DNA of 64,000 nt, taken from NCBI RefSeq assembly GCF_039778605.1, contig NZ_CP156060.1:1426001-1490000 (forward strand), in the 5' to 3' direction. The number at the start of each line of letters is the position of its first letter. Within the stretch, counting starts at the first letter, position 1. Of this stretch, positions 33,433 through 44,207 are shown in pieces. The notes under the pieces are model-generated. The model worked only from the letters and a program-made list of their open reading frames with translations, was not told where the DNA came from and searched no databases. Made by a program: the position numbers and the translations under genes. The DNA is from Flavobacterium sp. WV_118_3. Its GTDB lineage: Bacteria > Bacteroidota > Bacteroidia > Flavobacteriales > Flavobacteriaceae.

Positions 33433-33467
33433 AAAAGGAGTTCCGACTGGAACTCCTTTTTGTTTTT
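33433..33467. terminator. Bidirectional terminator between the repressor and the PorE-like gene
   Basis: A 12-bp stem (AAAAGGAGTTCC / GGAACTCCTTTT) with a GACT loop is flanked by A and T runs. It directly follows the repressor stop codon and can serve the convergent minus-strand gene too. Confidence 0.85.
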
Positions 33468-33479
33468 ATTAAGTCTAAT

Positions 33480-35417
33480 TTATTTTTCTACGATAATAAA
33501 ATCGGAACGACGGTTCACCGCATATTCCGCTTCGGTACATTTTACTCCGTTGCGGCATTTGTTTTTTGGTCGCGTTTCGCCATATCCAATCGCACTTAAA
33601 ATTCGGTCCGGCTCAATTCCGGATTCGATAATATACCGTTGTGTTGCTTTGGCACGATTATCCGATAATTTCAGGTTGTAGGAATCCGTTCCTCTGGAAT
33701 CAGTGTGCGATTCGATTTTGATTTTTACTTTCGGGAAAGTTCGCATTACATAAACCACGCGATCCAATTCGGTTATCGCTTGTGGTGTAATATCCCATTT
33801 GTTGTAATCGAAATAAATCGGATTCACATCAATTTTTTCATTTTTACCATCTTTTACGGTAAAATCTTCCAGTTTCGCCAACTCGAAATCTACTGACAAT
33901 TTTGCTTCATTTTTAGCATTAGCTACAACCGGTTTATCCTGGTTTGCAAATCCCTCTTTCGAAGCATCGAATTTATAGGTCGCACTACACGGTATCGTGA
34001 TCTGGTATTTACCATCTTCGCCTGTAGCAGTTTCGAATTTTAAATCGCCAAACGAATCGTATACTTTTATGGCCGCACCGGCAATAGGCAGTTTTGTTTT
34101 TGCACTTACAACCGTTCCGGATACAAACTGATTGCATTCGGCTTTTGACTTCGTAAAGAAATAAATATCGTCATCGCCTTTACCTCCGTCACGATTGGAC
34201 GAAAAATAACCATATTTGGTTTCAGCATCAACGATATAAGAAAAATCATCTCTATTACTATTAATCGGTTCGCCCAGGTTTTTAGGCTCGTCAAAATTTA
34301 ACTTACCGGAATGTTTGCTTTCGTACACATCCAATCCGCCAAAACCGTAATGCCCGTCGGATGAAAAATACAATACACCGTTGTTGTAATACGGAAACAT
34401 TTCCCGTCCGATCGTATTGATTTTTGGTCCCAGATTTTGCGGTGTATTAATACTTCCGTCGGCAAAAACTTCGGCTACATAAATATCGGTTTCCCCATAT
34501 CCGCCCGGCATATCGGACACAAAAAACAACCATTTCCCATCCGGACTTAACGACGGATGTCCAACGCTGTATTCATAACTGTTGAAAAACATTTTTTCGA
34601 TATTGATCACTTTTCCGTTTTCAATCGTTCCGCGGAAGATCTGGAAGTTGTTCACGCCTTCTTTGTCGTTTTTCAGTTTGTTTTTATTCTTTTTGGTCGC
34701 ATTGGTTGTATAATAGATCGTTTTTAAATCCGGTGAAAACGTTAAGGTCGCATCGTGATAATTGGAATTGATTTCTTCGTAAAACGGCTTTTCGTTAAAC
34801 AAAGCACCTGTCGACGCATTTCTATCGGCTACATAAAACGACAGGAAAGGTTGTTCGTTCCAGGAGTATAGTCGTTTGATCAGCTTTCCTCCTTTTTTAC
34901 TGGACGAATACACCAACTGGTTTCCATAGAAAGTCGATCCAAAATCGGAATACGACGTATTAATTTCCAACGGTACAATTTTATATAGTGATGGTTTCTG
35001 TGCCAAACTGTCATTGTATTTCTGCTGGGCATTAAAACTAGCAATCATATCCTGATTTCCTTTTCCTTTCAGGTACTCTTTAGTGATCTTATTCGCATCT
35101 TCATAATCGCGTACACCACGAAGTGTCTGCGTATAGCGCAACATATATACTTCGTTCAGGTTTTGCCCCTGTACCGTATATAATTTCTTATACCAGGTTA
35201 AGGCTTTACGCATATCACCAAGATAATAGTACGTATCCCCTACATTCATTAACGTTTGTATCGACGGATTGGGTTCCTTTTCCAAATATTCTTCATATGC
35301 TTTGGCCGCATCTACATAACACATTCCGTGAAATAGTTTATCGGCGTCCTTAAGCTTTTGCTGAGCATAGGTAAAATGGATACAAAATAACAGACTGAAA
35401 AATAGTATTTTCTTCAT
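33480..35417 (-). CDS. PorE-like OmpA-family protein (TPR, PD40, CarboxypepD_reg-like, OmpA domains)
   Basis: After a signal peptide (ending FTYAQ) come TPR-like helices (about 20-120), a WD40/PD40-type propeller (LSPDGKWLFFVSD, NGVLYFSSDGHYGFGG, YGYFSSNRDGG), a carboxypeptidase regulatory-like Ig fold (about 425-500) and a C-terminal peptidoglycan-binding OmpA domain (ESHTDSRGTDSYNLKLSDNRA). This order is that of PorE, an accessory of the type IX secretion system that tethers machinery to the cell wall. Here it is the last gene of an adhesin-SprF-PorE-like set (gaps of 49 and 11 nt), so it may be a dedicated paralogue serving this adhesin. Confidence 0.88.
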   Translation of the reverse strand: MKKILFFSLLFCIHFTYAQQKLKDADKLFHGMCYVDAAKAYEEYLEKEPNPSIQTLMNVGDTYYYLGDMRKALTWYKKLYTVQGQNLNEVYMLRYTQTLRGVRDYEDANKITKEYLKGKGNQDMIASFNAQQKYNDSLAQKPSLYKIVPLEINTSYSDFGSTFYGNQLVYSSSKKGGKLIKRLYSWNEQPFLSFYVADRNASTGALFNEKPFYEEINSNYHDATLTFSPDLKTIYYTTNATKKNKNKLKNDKEGVNNFQIFRGTIENGKVINIEKMFFNSYEYSVGHPSLSPDGKWLFFVSDMPGGYGETDIYVAEVFADGSINTPQNLGPKINTIGREMFPYYNNGVLYFSSDGHYGFGGLDVYESKHSGKLNFDEPKNLGEPINSNRDDFSYIVDAETKYGYFSSNRDGGKGDDDIYFFTKSKAECNQFVSGTVVSAKTKLPIAGAAIKVYDSFGDLKFETATGEDGKYQITIPCSATYKFDASKEGFANQDKPVVANAKNEAKLSVDFELAKLEDFTVKDGKNEKIDVNPIYFDYNKWDITPQAITELDRVVYVMRTFPKVKIKIESHTDSRGTDSYNLKLSDNRAKATQRYIIESGIEPDRILSAIGYGETRPKNKCRNGVKCTEAEYAVNRRSDFIIVEK

Positions 35418-35428
35418 ATACTTCGGTA

Positions 35429-36358
35429 TTAGAAAAATCGTGGTGATTTAATTGCTGATGATTTCGGTGGCAGTTGGAAACGCAGGATGATTTCATGCGT
35501 TCCATCGTTGTATTTGTTTAATTTGGTTGTGGAATAATCGAATGCATATCCGATAAAGAAATGATCCAGGAATTGCAATCCGGCCATCGCACTCACCGAG
35601 TCGTCCCAACGATAGGAAGCGCCCAACGTAACTTTTTCCTGAATCAGGAAATTTGCCGATAAATCGGCAGCCAATGGTGCTCCCGAAACCGCTTTTAACA
35701 TTGCGGATGGTTTGAATTTAAGTCCGTCTGTTATATCAAATACATATCCTCCGATAAGATAATAGTGTAGTTTGTCGGCCATTACCGATTCCTGAATGTC
35801 ATCGTAATAATCCTGTTTGATAAAATTCGGAACGGATGCTCCCAAATACCACTTTTCGCCATATAGGTACAAACCGGCACCGATTAATGGCATGATCTTA
35901 TTGGAAATATTATTGTTTAACAATACATCATTACTGTCTAAATATCGCCCTTTGGACCAGTCGACATTTAAAACCCTGGCCCCGGCTTTTAAACCGAATG
36001 CCAATCTGGCTTTATAGCCCAGATTCAGGGTGTATGAAAAGTTTCCGGAAGCGGACGTCTCTGTAGAGGGACCGATTTTGTCGGCGATTACATTAAGTCC
36101 CAAACCGATTTTATCGGATATAGGCGAATGTACGCCCAACGTTCCTGTTCTCGGAGCGCCATCGATCCCAACCCATTGCGAACGGAGCAATAAATTGGCT
36201 TCCAGTACTCCGGGCGAACCTGTATATCCGGGATTAATCGTGATGGTGTTGTACATGTACTGCGTATATTCCGGATTTTGTTGTGCTTTTGTCTTTTGAG
36301 GCAGCAAAAATGCCGCTCCTAAAAAACTGATGGCTATTAGTTTTATATTGATTCTCAT
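35429..36358 (-). CDS. PorP/SprF-family type IX secretion outer-membrane protein
   Basis: This 309-residue beta-barrel-like protein has a signal peptide and the characteristic PorP/SprF opening (QNPEYTQYMYNTITINPGYTGS). LRSQWVGIDGAPRTGTLGVHSPI and a terminal strand ending RF also fit. SprF-type proteins are required for secretion and surface attachment of specific type B CTD adhesins such as SprB. It is encoded between the giant adhesin and the PorE-like protein. Confidence 0.92.
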   Translation of the reverse strand: MRINIKLIAISFLGAAFLLPQKTKAQQNPEYTQYMYNTITINPGYTGSPGVLEANLLLRSQWVGIDGAPRTGTLGVHSPISDKIGLGLNVIADKIGPSTETSASGNFSYTLNLGYKARLAFGLKAGARVLNVDWSKGRYLDSNDVLLNNNISNKIMPLIGAGLYLYGEKWYLGASVPNFIKQDYYDDIQESVMADKLHYYLIGGYVFDITDGLKFKPSAMLKAVSGAPLAADLSANFLIQEKVTLGASYRWDDSVSAMAGLQFLDHFFIGYAFDYSTTKLNKYNDGTHEIILRFQLPPKSSAIKSPRFF

Positions 36359-36407
36359 ATTGCGTCGTATTTAATTGATAAAAAACTTTGGAAAGGTTAT
36401 ATCATGA

Positions 36408-39400
36408 TTATCTCATGATATAAACCCATCCGGTTTTAACAGTACCTGTATTGTCTCCCGTATCAAAAACATAGTAATATGTTCCCGTAGGTAAAACGGA
36501 TCCGTCGAACGTTCCGTTGACATTCGAAATTCCTTTCCAGTCGTTTTGGTAATATCTTGTTTTATAAACCAGATTACCGTAACGGTTGAATATTTCTAAG
36601 GAGTTATTCGGGAAATGTTCGGCACATTTAATCGTGAATACATCGTTGGCTCCGTCGTCGTTAGGGGTAAATTCGTTGTATACCACCAGACATTTCGGTT
36701 CTACTGAAGCACTGGCGGTATTGTTATTCACATCTACATCTACCGGGTCGGAACTCGTTATCGTAGCCGTATTCAAATAGTCGCCTGAGAATAAAACTTT
36801 AACAGTAAGTTGTAACGTCGCCACCTGATTGGCATTTAGCGTCGGAATCGTCCAGATTCCGGTATTGTTGTTATAGGTTCCGTTGGAAACTACCATACTT
36901 ACAAACGCATAACCATTCGGAATTGCTTCGTTTACAATAATATTCTGGAACTGCGCCTGACCTGTATTGGTAACAGTAATCGTAAAGACTACGTTGTCAT
37001 CAATAAACGGCGTCGGATTGTCTACCGATTTGGTAATCGTGATATCCGAACAATTCGTTACATTCAGGTTCATCGCAGCCGAATTACTGGTACTACATCC
37101 GTTGGCATCGTTGTAGGATACACTAACAGTATTGGCTCCGATTTGTGTCCACAGTACGGTAATTGTATTGTCGGTTGTTGTTCCACCGTTTACAATCTGT
37201 CCACCGCTGCTTACTACCCATACATAATTTGACATTCCGGTGTTGGTCGTATAGGTCACCTGATCCTGGATACAAGCTGTTGGCGAACCGCCTGTGATGG
37301 TTGCCTGTGTTCCATTAAAGAATTGAACCACTACTGCCAATCGGATCGAACTCTGACATCCGGTTACCGGATCAACCAGTACACCATAATAGGTTCCTGC
37401 CGTTAATGGTGTGTTGGATGCTACTGCGGTTCCGCCGGTTGGGGCGTTATACCAGATTACTCCGGTTTCGTTTACCTGAATCGACGCTACCGTTGGATTC
37501 GCTGTCTGACAGAAGTTTTGAGTTGCATTGTTGGTCGTTGGCGTTGGTGCGTCGTTTATTTGAACCGCAACGGCCAAACGTACCGAACTTTCACAGCCCG
37601 ATGTTGGATCTACCAATACACCGTAATAGGTTCCCGTTGTTAATGGCGTGGTAGACGCTACTACCGTTCCACCGGTTGCCGCGTTATACCAGATTACTCC
37701 GGTTTGATTCACCTGAATCGAGGCTACCGTTGGATTGGTTGACTGACAGAAGTTTTGTGTCGCATTATTCGTAGTTGGCGTTGGCGCATCATTTACCTCA
37801 ACCGTAACTGCCAATCGGATGGAACTTTCACAACCGGATGTGGCATCAACCAATACACCGTAATAGGTTCCCGTTGTTAATGGTGTGGTAGACGCTACTA
37901 CCGTTCCACCGGTTGGTGCATTATACCAGATTACTCCGGTTTCATTTGCCTGAATTGACGCTACCGTTGGATTAGTCGACTGACAGAAGTTTTGCGTTGC
38001 ATTATTCGTAGTTGGTGTTGGCGCATCGTTTACCTGAACCGCTACCGCCAAACGGATGGAGCTTTCACAACCAGATGTGGCATCAACTAATACCCCGTAA
38101 TAGGTTCCCGTTGTTAATGGTGTGGTAGATGCTACTACCGTTCCTCCGGTTGCCGCGTTATACCAGATTACTCCGGTTTCATTTACCTGAATCGACGCTA
38201 CCGTTGGATTAGTTGACTGACAGAAGTTTTGTGTCGCATTATTCGTAGTTGGTGTTGGTGCATCGTTTACCTGAACCACAACAGCCAATCGGATGGAGCT
38301 TTCACAACCGGATGTGGCATCAACCAATACACCGTAATAGGTTCCCGTTGTTAATGGCGTGGTAGACGCTACTACCGTTCCACCGGTTGCCGCGTTATAC
38401 CAGATTACTCCGGTTTCATTTACCTGAATCGACGCTACCGTTGGATTGGTTGACTGACAGAAATTTTGTGTCGCATTATTCGTAGTTGGCGTTGGCGCAT
38501 CATTTACCTCAACCGTAACTGCCAATCGGATGGAACTTTCACAACCGGATGTGGCATCTACCAATACACCGTAATAGGTTCCCGTTGTTAATGGTGTGGT
38601 AGATGCTACTACCGTTCCACCGGTTGCCGCGTTATACCAGATCACTCCGGTTTCATTTACCTGAATTGACGCTACCGTTGGATTGGTTGACTGACAGAAG
38701 TTTTGCGTCGCATTATTCGTAGTTGGCGTTGGCGCATCATTTACCTGAACCACAACAGCCAATCGGATGGAGCTTTCACAACCGGATGTGGCATCAACCA
38801 ATACACCGTAATAGGTTCCCGTTGTTAATGGTGTGGTAGATGCTACTACCGTTCCACCGGTTGGTGCATTATACCAGATTACTCCAGTTTCATTTACCTG
38901 AATCGACACTACCGTTGGATTAGTCGACTGACAGAAGTTTTGCGTCGCATTATTCGTAGTTGGTGTTGGTGCATCGTTTACCTGAACCGCTACCGCCAAA
39001 CGGATGGAGCTTTCACAACCGGATGTGGCATCAACCAATACACCGTAATAGGTTCCCGTTGTTAATGGTGTGGTAGATGCTACTACCGTTCCACCGGTTG
39101 CCGCGTTATACCAGATCACTCCGGTTTCATTTACCTGAATTGACGCTACCGTTGGATTGGTTGACTGACAGAAGTTTTGCGTCGCATTATTCGTAGTTGG
39201 TGTTGGTGCATCGTTTACCTGAACCGCTACCGCCAAACGGATGGAGCTTTCACAACCGGATGTGGCATCAACCAATACACCGTAATAGGTTCCCGTTGTT
39301 AATGGTGTGGTAGATGCTACTACCGTTCCACCGGTTGCCGCGTTATACCAGATTACTCCGGTTTGATTTACCTGAATCGAGGCTACGGTTGGATTAGTCG

Positions 39401-42400
39401 ACTGACAGAAGTTTTGTGTCGCATTATTCGTAGTTGGTGTTGGTGCATCGTTTACCTGAACCGCAACTGCCAATCGGATGGAGCTTTCACAGCCTGATGT
39501 GCCATCAACCAATACACCATAATAGGTTCCCGTTGTTAATGGCGTAGTGGATGCTACTACCGTTCCACCAGTTGCCGCGTTATACCAGATTACTCCGGTT
39601 TCATTTACCTGAATTGAGGCTACGGTTGGATTCGCAGTCTGACAGAAGTTTTGTGTCGCATTATTCGTAGTTGGTGTTGGTGCATCGTTTACCTGAACCG
39701 CAACTGCCAATCGGATGGAGCTTTCACAGCCTGATGTGCCATCAACCAATACACCATAATAGGTTCCCGTTGTTAATGGCGTAGTGGATGCTACTACCGT
39801 TCCACCAGTTGCCGCGTTATACCAGATTACTCCGGTTTGATTTACCTGAATTGACGCTACCGTTGGATTGGTTGACTTACAGAAGTCCTGCGTCGCATTA
39901 TTCGTAGTTGGCGTTGGCGCATCATTTACCTGAACCGCAACTGCCAATCGGATGGAGCTTTCGCAATTCGTGGTAGCATTTACCAATACACCATAATAGG
40001 TTCCCGTTGTTAATGGCGTAGTGGATGCTACTACCGTTCCACCGGTTGCCGCGTTATACCAGATTACTCCGGCTTCGTTGACCTGAATTGAGGCTATAGT
40101 CGGATTAGTCGACTTACAGAAATTCTGAGTCATATTATTGGTCGTTGGTGTTGCGGTATCATTGATCTGAATTACAACATCCTGTAATGTTCCCGGCAAA
40201 TTCTGACAGGTTGTATTACTTGTTACCGCTACATAATAGGTATACGGACTGTTTGCCGTTGTTAATCCGGTAACGGTTAACGTTCCGTTAGCCGCTATAC
40301 TATAGGTTACACCATTTACCGTTCCATTGGTAATCGGTTGGTTGATATCATTTGTAAAATACCAGGTAAATACCGGATTCGTCAGCGTACTTGTAGGTTG
40401 AATCGTTATCGGAGCCGGATTAACCAGACAGTGCTGTACATCACTTACCGTAATATCAGCAGCAGTCGATGCCGGCAAAATGGTAAAGGTAACCGATCTT
40501 CTTTCGGCCGGTAAAGTAGCACAGAATTGATCGGAACTAACACCTACATAATAGGTATAGGTTCCCGGTGCTAATCCGGTTAAGGCTAATGTTGCCGTCG
40601 ATTGTCCGGCAATTAAAGTCTGATTCGTTCCATCAAAACTATACCAGTAATAGATCGGATTCGTTACCGCAGGTGTACTGTTTAGTTGCGCTGTTAACGT
40701 CACAGCACCCGTCGGGCTACAAATGGTTGTAGCATTGCCGGAATTGATCTGTATTCCGGTTAAAGATGCTTGTGGAGAAGTCGCACGAACGGTTATTGTG
40801 ATTTGTGTTCTTTCCATCACTTCACATCCGCTTCGTACCGGTTGCAGATAGAAATTATGACTGCCAACCGTAAGACTATATGGAATAGTATAGGACGTTC
40901 CGCTGGTTACCAGATTACCTCCGGTTGGTGCGTCATACCAGTTAAAAGTCGTACAGTCGATAGGGGCAATTTTCACCTCATCGCCATAACATACTTCGAT
41001 AATACGATCGCCACCGCTTCCCACAACATCAATTCCTGCTTCACGGGTTACGGAATGAATCTGTAAGGCGTTTAATACACTGGCCGCACCACCAAACCGG
41101 ATACGAACACGGTCAAAAGCCGGTGATGTTGCATTGGTTATCAAGACAGCTTCTGTTCCTCCGTTTAATAATTGCAGGGTCAGCAGATTACTACTACCAT
41201 CTAATTCGGATCCAACCGGATTGTTCCCCATATAACGCTGGATACTAAAACCAGCTATAAGTCCAAGATTTAAAACCGTGCTTGGTCGTGACATTCGTAC
41301 TTTTACCACATCATTTTCCTGTGAGATTGATCGGAATTTCACGGTCAATTCCGATGCTGCTAAAACACCCACTCCGGTTGTCATGGTTGCAAAAGTAGCG
41401 TGATTATTATCTACGGCATTCCAGGCATTCGTTACGCCAACCGTACTGGTTAACGCACCAATTCCCAGGTCGATATTGCCATAGAACACATCTTCTACAT
41501 CACCCGGCTGACAAACTACCGGATCAGCTACTTTATGATAGTAAGCTTCATATATACGGGCACTTTGCGCTACACTTAATACCGAACCGATTTGGATCCG
41601 AATACCATCGTAGGCTTTCGGCCCAGTGCTATTGGACGGTACAAAGGTATATTCGAAGTTGTTTTCACCCGGTAACAGGTTTAATAATGTTCCTGATAAT
41701 TGCTGCAGGGTTCCGATATCAATCGGGTTACCCAAACCATCTCTTTTGGTTCCGATAACCGTTACAGCTCCCAGTAACGCCAATCCGCTAAATTCGCTTC
41801 CTACTTTTACAGTAACCGGTGTTCCGGCCGGAATGGTCGTATTCCACTGGATATTTTGCCAGGTTGTACCAATTCCCAATAGTCCCAAACCGGTTGTAAT
41901 AGTTGAAAACGTCTGTGGATTATGATCAATCGCCAGCGGGCCGTTTGTAACACCTCCGGTGATGATCGATCCGGAAGTTTGTGTATCGGCATAAACACGA
42001 TCTAAAAATACCTGACAGTTAGCCGGATCTATTACGTTTACCGTTACGGAAAGACTCACCGAACACAGTCCGTTATTGGCTACCGCTGTAAAGGTGTAGT
42101 ACCCCGCTGTTGTAAACGGACCGGCTACGTTGGACCCTAAAGCCGTTCCGCTTTGGTTGTACCAGGTTACTGTAGCATTAGACGTTGACTGTAAGGTAAC
42201 CGTACCACCAAGGTTCACTGTGTAGGTTGTAGGGTTTACCTGAAGTGTCGGTAGCGGATTAACCGTTACTACTACCGGTTTACGCACAGAGGCGCAAGCA
42301 TCGGCCGGATTAAAAGCCTCTATATAATAGGTTCCACTCGTCGTGATATTTGCCGCAACCGCAGCCGTGATTGGGTTATTACTACTATCATAGAAGGTAT

Positions 42401-44207
42401 AGGTTGTCGCTCCTGAAGTATCAAAATTGGTGATGGCATCTCTAAGGTTTACAAAACCACAACCGGAAATGGAAGCCAATACCGTTAATGGTGTTTCGGC
42501 CCCCAGCCCTACCTGTACAGCAGCCAGTGTATTGATTGCGTTTTCACACAATCCGGCTACTTCTATCGCGATATAATAATTTCGGGGTGTATTTGAGGCA
42601 TTTAATCCACTAATAGCAAGTGTTCCGAGTGCATCATTTTTAATATACGTAAGCCCCGGATGTCCGGAAAATCCACTGGTAATTTCCTGTGTCTTGTTCT
42701 GATCGGTATAATATTTAAAAACACCTCCTGTTAAACTCGTAGTTGGTGCTACAACAGCCACACCCATACACGATGCGTTTATATTGGCATTAATGGTGAT
42801 ATCCGAAGCTGTTGGCAATGGGTGTACCGTTAATTGTATCGGAACTCTTTCTGAAAGTCGGGCACATCCTATCTGACGGGTAGCTACATAATAAGTAGCA
42901 CTCGCCGTTACGTTATTCAGTACATACGGCACATTATAGGCTGTAACCGCCAATGGTGTCGTTCCGGTAAGACTGTTAAACCATACCAATTCGTTTGTGG
43001 AAGCCGTCGAAGCGGTTAAATTCACTGTTTGACCGCCGCAAGCCGTAATGGCCAGGTTTCCGGCTGTTACTGATGGCTTGGCCGGCGAACGGTACACATC
43101 GAATATTTTTACTGTTTTGGTAGCGTTTAATTGTACCAATGAGGAAATTGTTACTTTTACCCGGTCAAAAGCTTGCCCCGGGGTAAATACTACATCTGTT
43201 TTTGCTCCGGAACCGAGCAATCCTAAGAGATCGAGATTGAGTAAGGAACCCAAATCCGACGAATAGACAACACTGGTTCCCCGTAAGGCTTCGATCTTAA
43301 TTCCATCCGAAACACCCAAATTGAGTAACGACGGATCATCGAGTTGTAAAACCAGATGAAACTGATCGGTTGCTGCTGATGGTGTCGCAAAATAAATGGT
43401 CTGACTGATTGTTCCCGCTACTGTCAATACCCCCTGACTCACCTGTGAAAAAGTAGTATCACTGTTATCGATAGCATTTTGAGGATTTGCAACTCCGGCG
43501 CCACCAACTCCTAATATGTCGACTGTTCCTCCGGTACCATCATAGGAAGTCGCAAAAGCCGGATTACAAACATCACTTCCCGAAAAATGAAAGGCACTGT
43601 AAACCCGTAAGGTATTTAGTGTCCCTAATAATAAGGTATTCGTAAGATCTTCTATTTCGATGCTATTATACGCTACACTCGGCGTAATCGCGATGTAATA
43701 ATTACCGTTAACATCGTATACAAGCCGGGCGTTTTCGTTTGCAAAACCATTAATCGACGAAGCTGTAAAAACAGGCGTTGCATTACCCGTTTCTTTTGCC
43801 CGGACTTCAAAATAATGATTGCCAAGTGCCAATGTTCCTGTAAGATTTGCCAACGCACCTCCTAATCCACCTCCAAGAAGTGTATTTAAAAGTGTGGCAT
43901 CGGTTTGAATTCTTACATAAGATGTGGTTCCTGCCGGGACAGTAGTCGGGAATCCCAGCTCTATCCTACCGGTGTACGAGCCCAAATTAATGGCAATACC
44001 ACCGTAGGATTCCAGTGTAGCGTAATCGGTTGTACTAACCGATACCGCATTGCCCGGTGCAGCAACATGGCTGTTGTTACCAAGCAGTTGATTAGCATAC
44101 ACATAACTTATCTGTGCATGGGAATCAACTTGAACGAAAAAGAAAAATGCCGAAAAGAGCAGATAGAGCCTTTTACAACATTTTTTCAAGGTAAAATTCC
44201 AATTCAT
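36408..44207 (-). CDS. Giant T9SS type B surface adhesin with twelve tandem Ig-like repeats
   Basis: The start at 44207 (about 2,599 residues) is chosen because it gives a signal peptide ending SHAQ; 19 further upstream codons are open. The N-terminal half holds non-identical Ig-like and galactose-binding-like beta domains. Residues about 1349-2296 are twelve 79-residue repeats (APTPTTNN, FCQSTNPT, VIWYNAATGG, TGTYYGVLVD, GCESSIRLAV), resembling the CHU_C-associated Ig-like family. A DUF11-type domain follows (ITITKSVDNPTPF). The last 90 or so residues are a gliding-associated type B sorting domain (NEFTPNDDGANDVF, FNRYGNLVY, GTYYYVFD). It is probably an SprB-like gliding or attachment adhesin paired with its own SprF. 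Confidence 0.92.
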   Translation of the reverse strand: MNWNFTLKKCCKRLYLLFSAFFFFVQVDSHAQISYVYANQLLGNNSHVAAPGNAVSVSTTDYATLESYGGIAINLGSYTGRIELGFPTTVPAGTTSYVRIQTDATLLNTLLGGGLGGALANLTGTLALGNHYFEVRAKETGNATPVFTASSINGFANENARLVYDVNGNYYIAITPSVAYNSIEIEDLTNTLLLGTLNTLRVYSAFHFSGSDVCNPAFATSYDGTGGTVDILGVGGAGVANPQNAIDNSDTTFSQVSQGVLTVAGTISQTIYFATPSAATDQFHLVLQLDDPSLLNLGVSDGIKIEALRGTSVVYSSDLGSLLNLDLLGLLGSGAKTDVVFTPGQAFDRVKVTISSLVQLNATKTVKIFDVYRSPAKPSVTAGNLAITACGGQTVNLTASTASTNELVWFNSLTGTTPLAVTAYNVPYVLNNVTASATYYVATRQIGCARLSERVPIQLTVHPLPTASDITINANINASCMGVAVVAPTTSLTGGVFKYYTDQNKTQEITSGFSGHPGLTYIKNDALGTLAISGLNASNTPRNYYIAIEVAGLCENAINTLAAVQVGLGAETPLTVLASISGCGFVNLRDAITNFDTSGATTYTFYDSSNNPITAAVAANITTSGTYYIEAFNPADACASVRKPVVVTVNPLPTLQVNPTTYTVNLGGTVTLQSTSNATVTWYNQSGTALGSNVAGPFTTAGYYTFTAVANNGLCSVSLSVTVNVIDPANCQVFLDRVYADTQTSGSIITGGVTNGPLAIDHNPQTFSTITTGLGLLGIGTTWQNIQWNTTIPAGTPVTVKVGSEFSGLALLGAVTVIGTKRDGLGNPIDIGTLQQLSGTLLNLLPGENNFEYTFVPSNSTGPKAYDGIRIQIGSVLSVAQSARIYEAYYHKVADPVVCQPGDVEDVFYGNIDLGIGALTSTVGVTNAWNAVDNNHATFATMTTGVGVLAASELTVKFRSISQENDVVKVRMSRPSTVLNLGLIAGFSIQRYMGNNPVGSELDGSSNLLTLQLLNGGTEAVLITNATSPAFDRVRIRFGGAASVLNALQIHSVTREAGIDVVGSGGDRIIEVCYGDEVKIAPIDCTTFNWYDAPTGGNLVTSGTSYTIPYSLTVGSHNFYLQPVRSGCEVMERTQITITVRATSPQASLTGIQINSGNATTICSPTGAVTLTAQLNSTPAVTNPIYYWYSFDGTNQTLIAGQSTATLALTGLAPGTYTYYVGVSSDQFCATLPAERRSVTFTILPASTAADITVSDVQHCLVNPAPITIQPTSTLTNPVFTWYFTNDINQPITNGTVNGVTYSIAANGTLTVTGLTTANSPYTYYVAVTSNTTCQNLPGTLQDVVIQINDTATPTTNNMTQNFCKSTNPTIASIQVNEAGVIWYNAATGGTVVASTTPLTTGTYYGVLVNATTNCESSIRLAVAVQVNDAPTPTTNNATQDFCKSTNPTVASIQVNQTGVIWYNAATGGTVVASTTPLTTGTYYGVLVDGTSGCESSIRLAVAVQVNDAPTPTTNNATQNFCQTANPTVASIQVNETGVIWYNAATGGTVVASTTPLTTGTYYGVLVDGTSGCESSIRLAVAVQVNDAPTPTTNNATQNFCQSTNPTVASIQVNQTGVIWYNAATGGTVVASTTPLTTGTYYGVLVDATSGCESSIRLAVAVQVNDAPTPTTNNATQNFCQSTNPTVASIQVNETGVIWYNAATGGTVVASTTPLTTGTYYGVLVDATSGCESSIRLAVAVQVNDAPTPTTNNATQNFCQSTNPTVVSIQVNETGVIWYNAPTGGTVVASTTPLTTGTYYGVLVDATSGCESSIRLAVVVQVNDAPTPTTNNATQNFCQSTNPTVASIQVNETGVIWYNAATGGTVVASTTPLTTGTYYGVLVDATSGCESSIRLAVTVEVNDAPTPTTNNATQNFCQSTNPTVASIQVNETGVIWYNAATGGTVVASTTPLTTGTYYGVLVDATSGCESSIRLAVVVQVNDAPTPTTNNATQNFCQSTNPTVASIQVNETGVIWYNAATGGTVVASTTPLTTGTYYGVLVDATSGCESSIRLAVAVQVNDAPTPTTNNATQNFCQSTNPTVASIQANETGVIWYNAPTGGTVVASTTPLTTGTYYGVLVDATSGCESSIRLAVTVEVNDAPTPTTNNATQNFCQSTNPTVASIQVNQTGVIWYNAATGGTVVASTTPLTTGTYYGVLVDPTSGCESSVRLAVAVQINDAPTPTTNNATQNFCQTANPTVASIQVNETGVIWYNAPTGGTAVASNTPLTAGTYYGVLVDPVTGCQSSIRLAVVVQFFNGTQATITGGSPTACIQDQVTYTTNTGMSNYVWVVSSGGQIVNGGTTTDNTITVLWTQIGANTVSVSYNDANGCSTSNSAAMNLNVTNCSDITITKSVDNPTPFIDDNVVFTITVTNTGQAQFQNIIVNEAIPNGYAFVSMVVSNGTYNNNTGIWTIPTLNANQVATLQLTVKVLFSGDYLNTATITSSDPVDVDVNNNTASASVEPKCLVVYNEFTPNDDGANDVFTIKCAEHFPNNSLEIFNRYGNLVYKTRYYQNDWKGISNVNGTFDGSVLPTGTYYYVFDTGDNTGTVKTGWVYIMR
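37320..40162 (-). repeat. Tandem array of twelve 237-bp repeats in the adhesin gene
   Basis: Twelve consecutive units of about 237 bp (79 codons) encode the Ig-like repeats. The middle units are nearly identical at DNA level, with small blocks shared in a mosaic way (NETG or NQTG, NAAT or NAPT, DATS or DGTS or DPTS, VAVQ, VVVQ or VTVE). Terminal units are the most diverged, as expected from unequal exchange in the array centre. Copy number may vary between strains or be mis-assembled. Confidence 0.95.

Noticed and set aside
37320..40162. Regular repeats considered as a CRISPR-like or satellite array
   Set aside because: Unit length is 237 bp, in frame, and encodes Ig-like domains of one open reading frame; there are no spacers.
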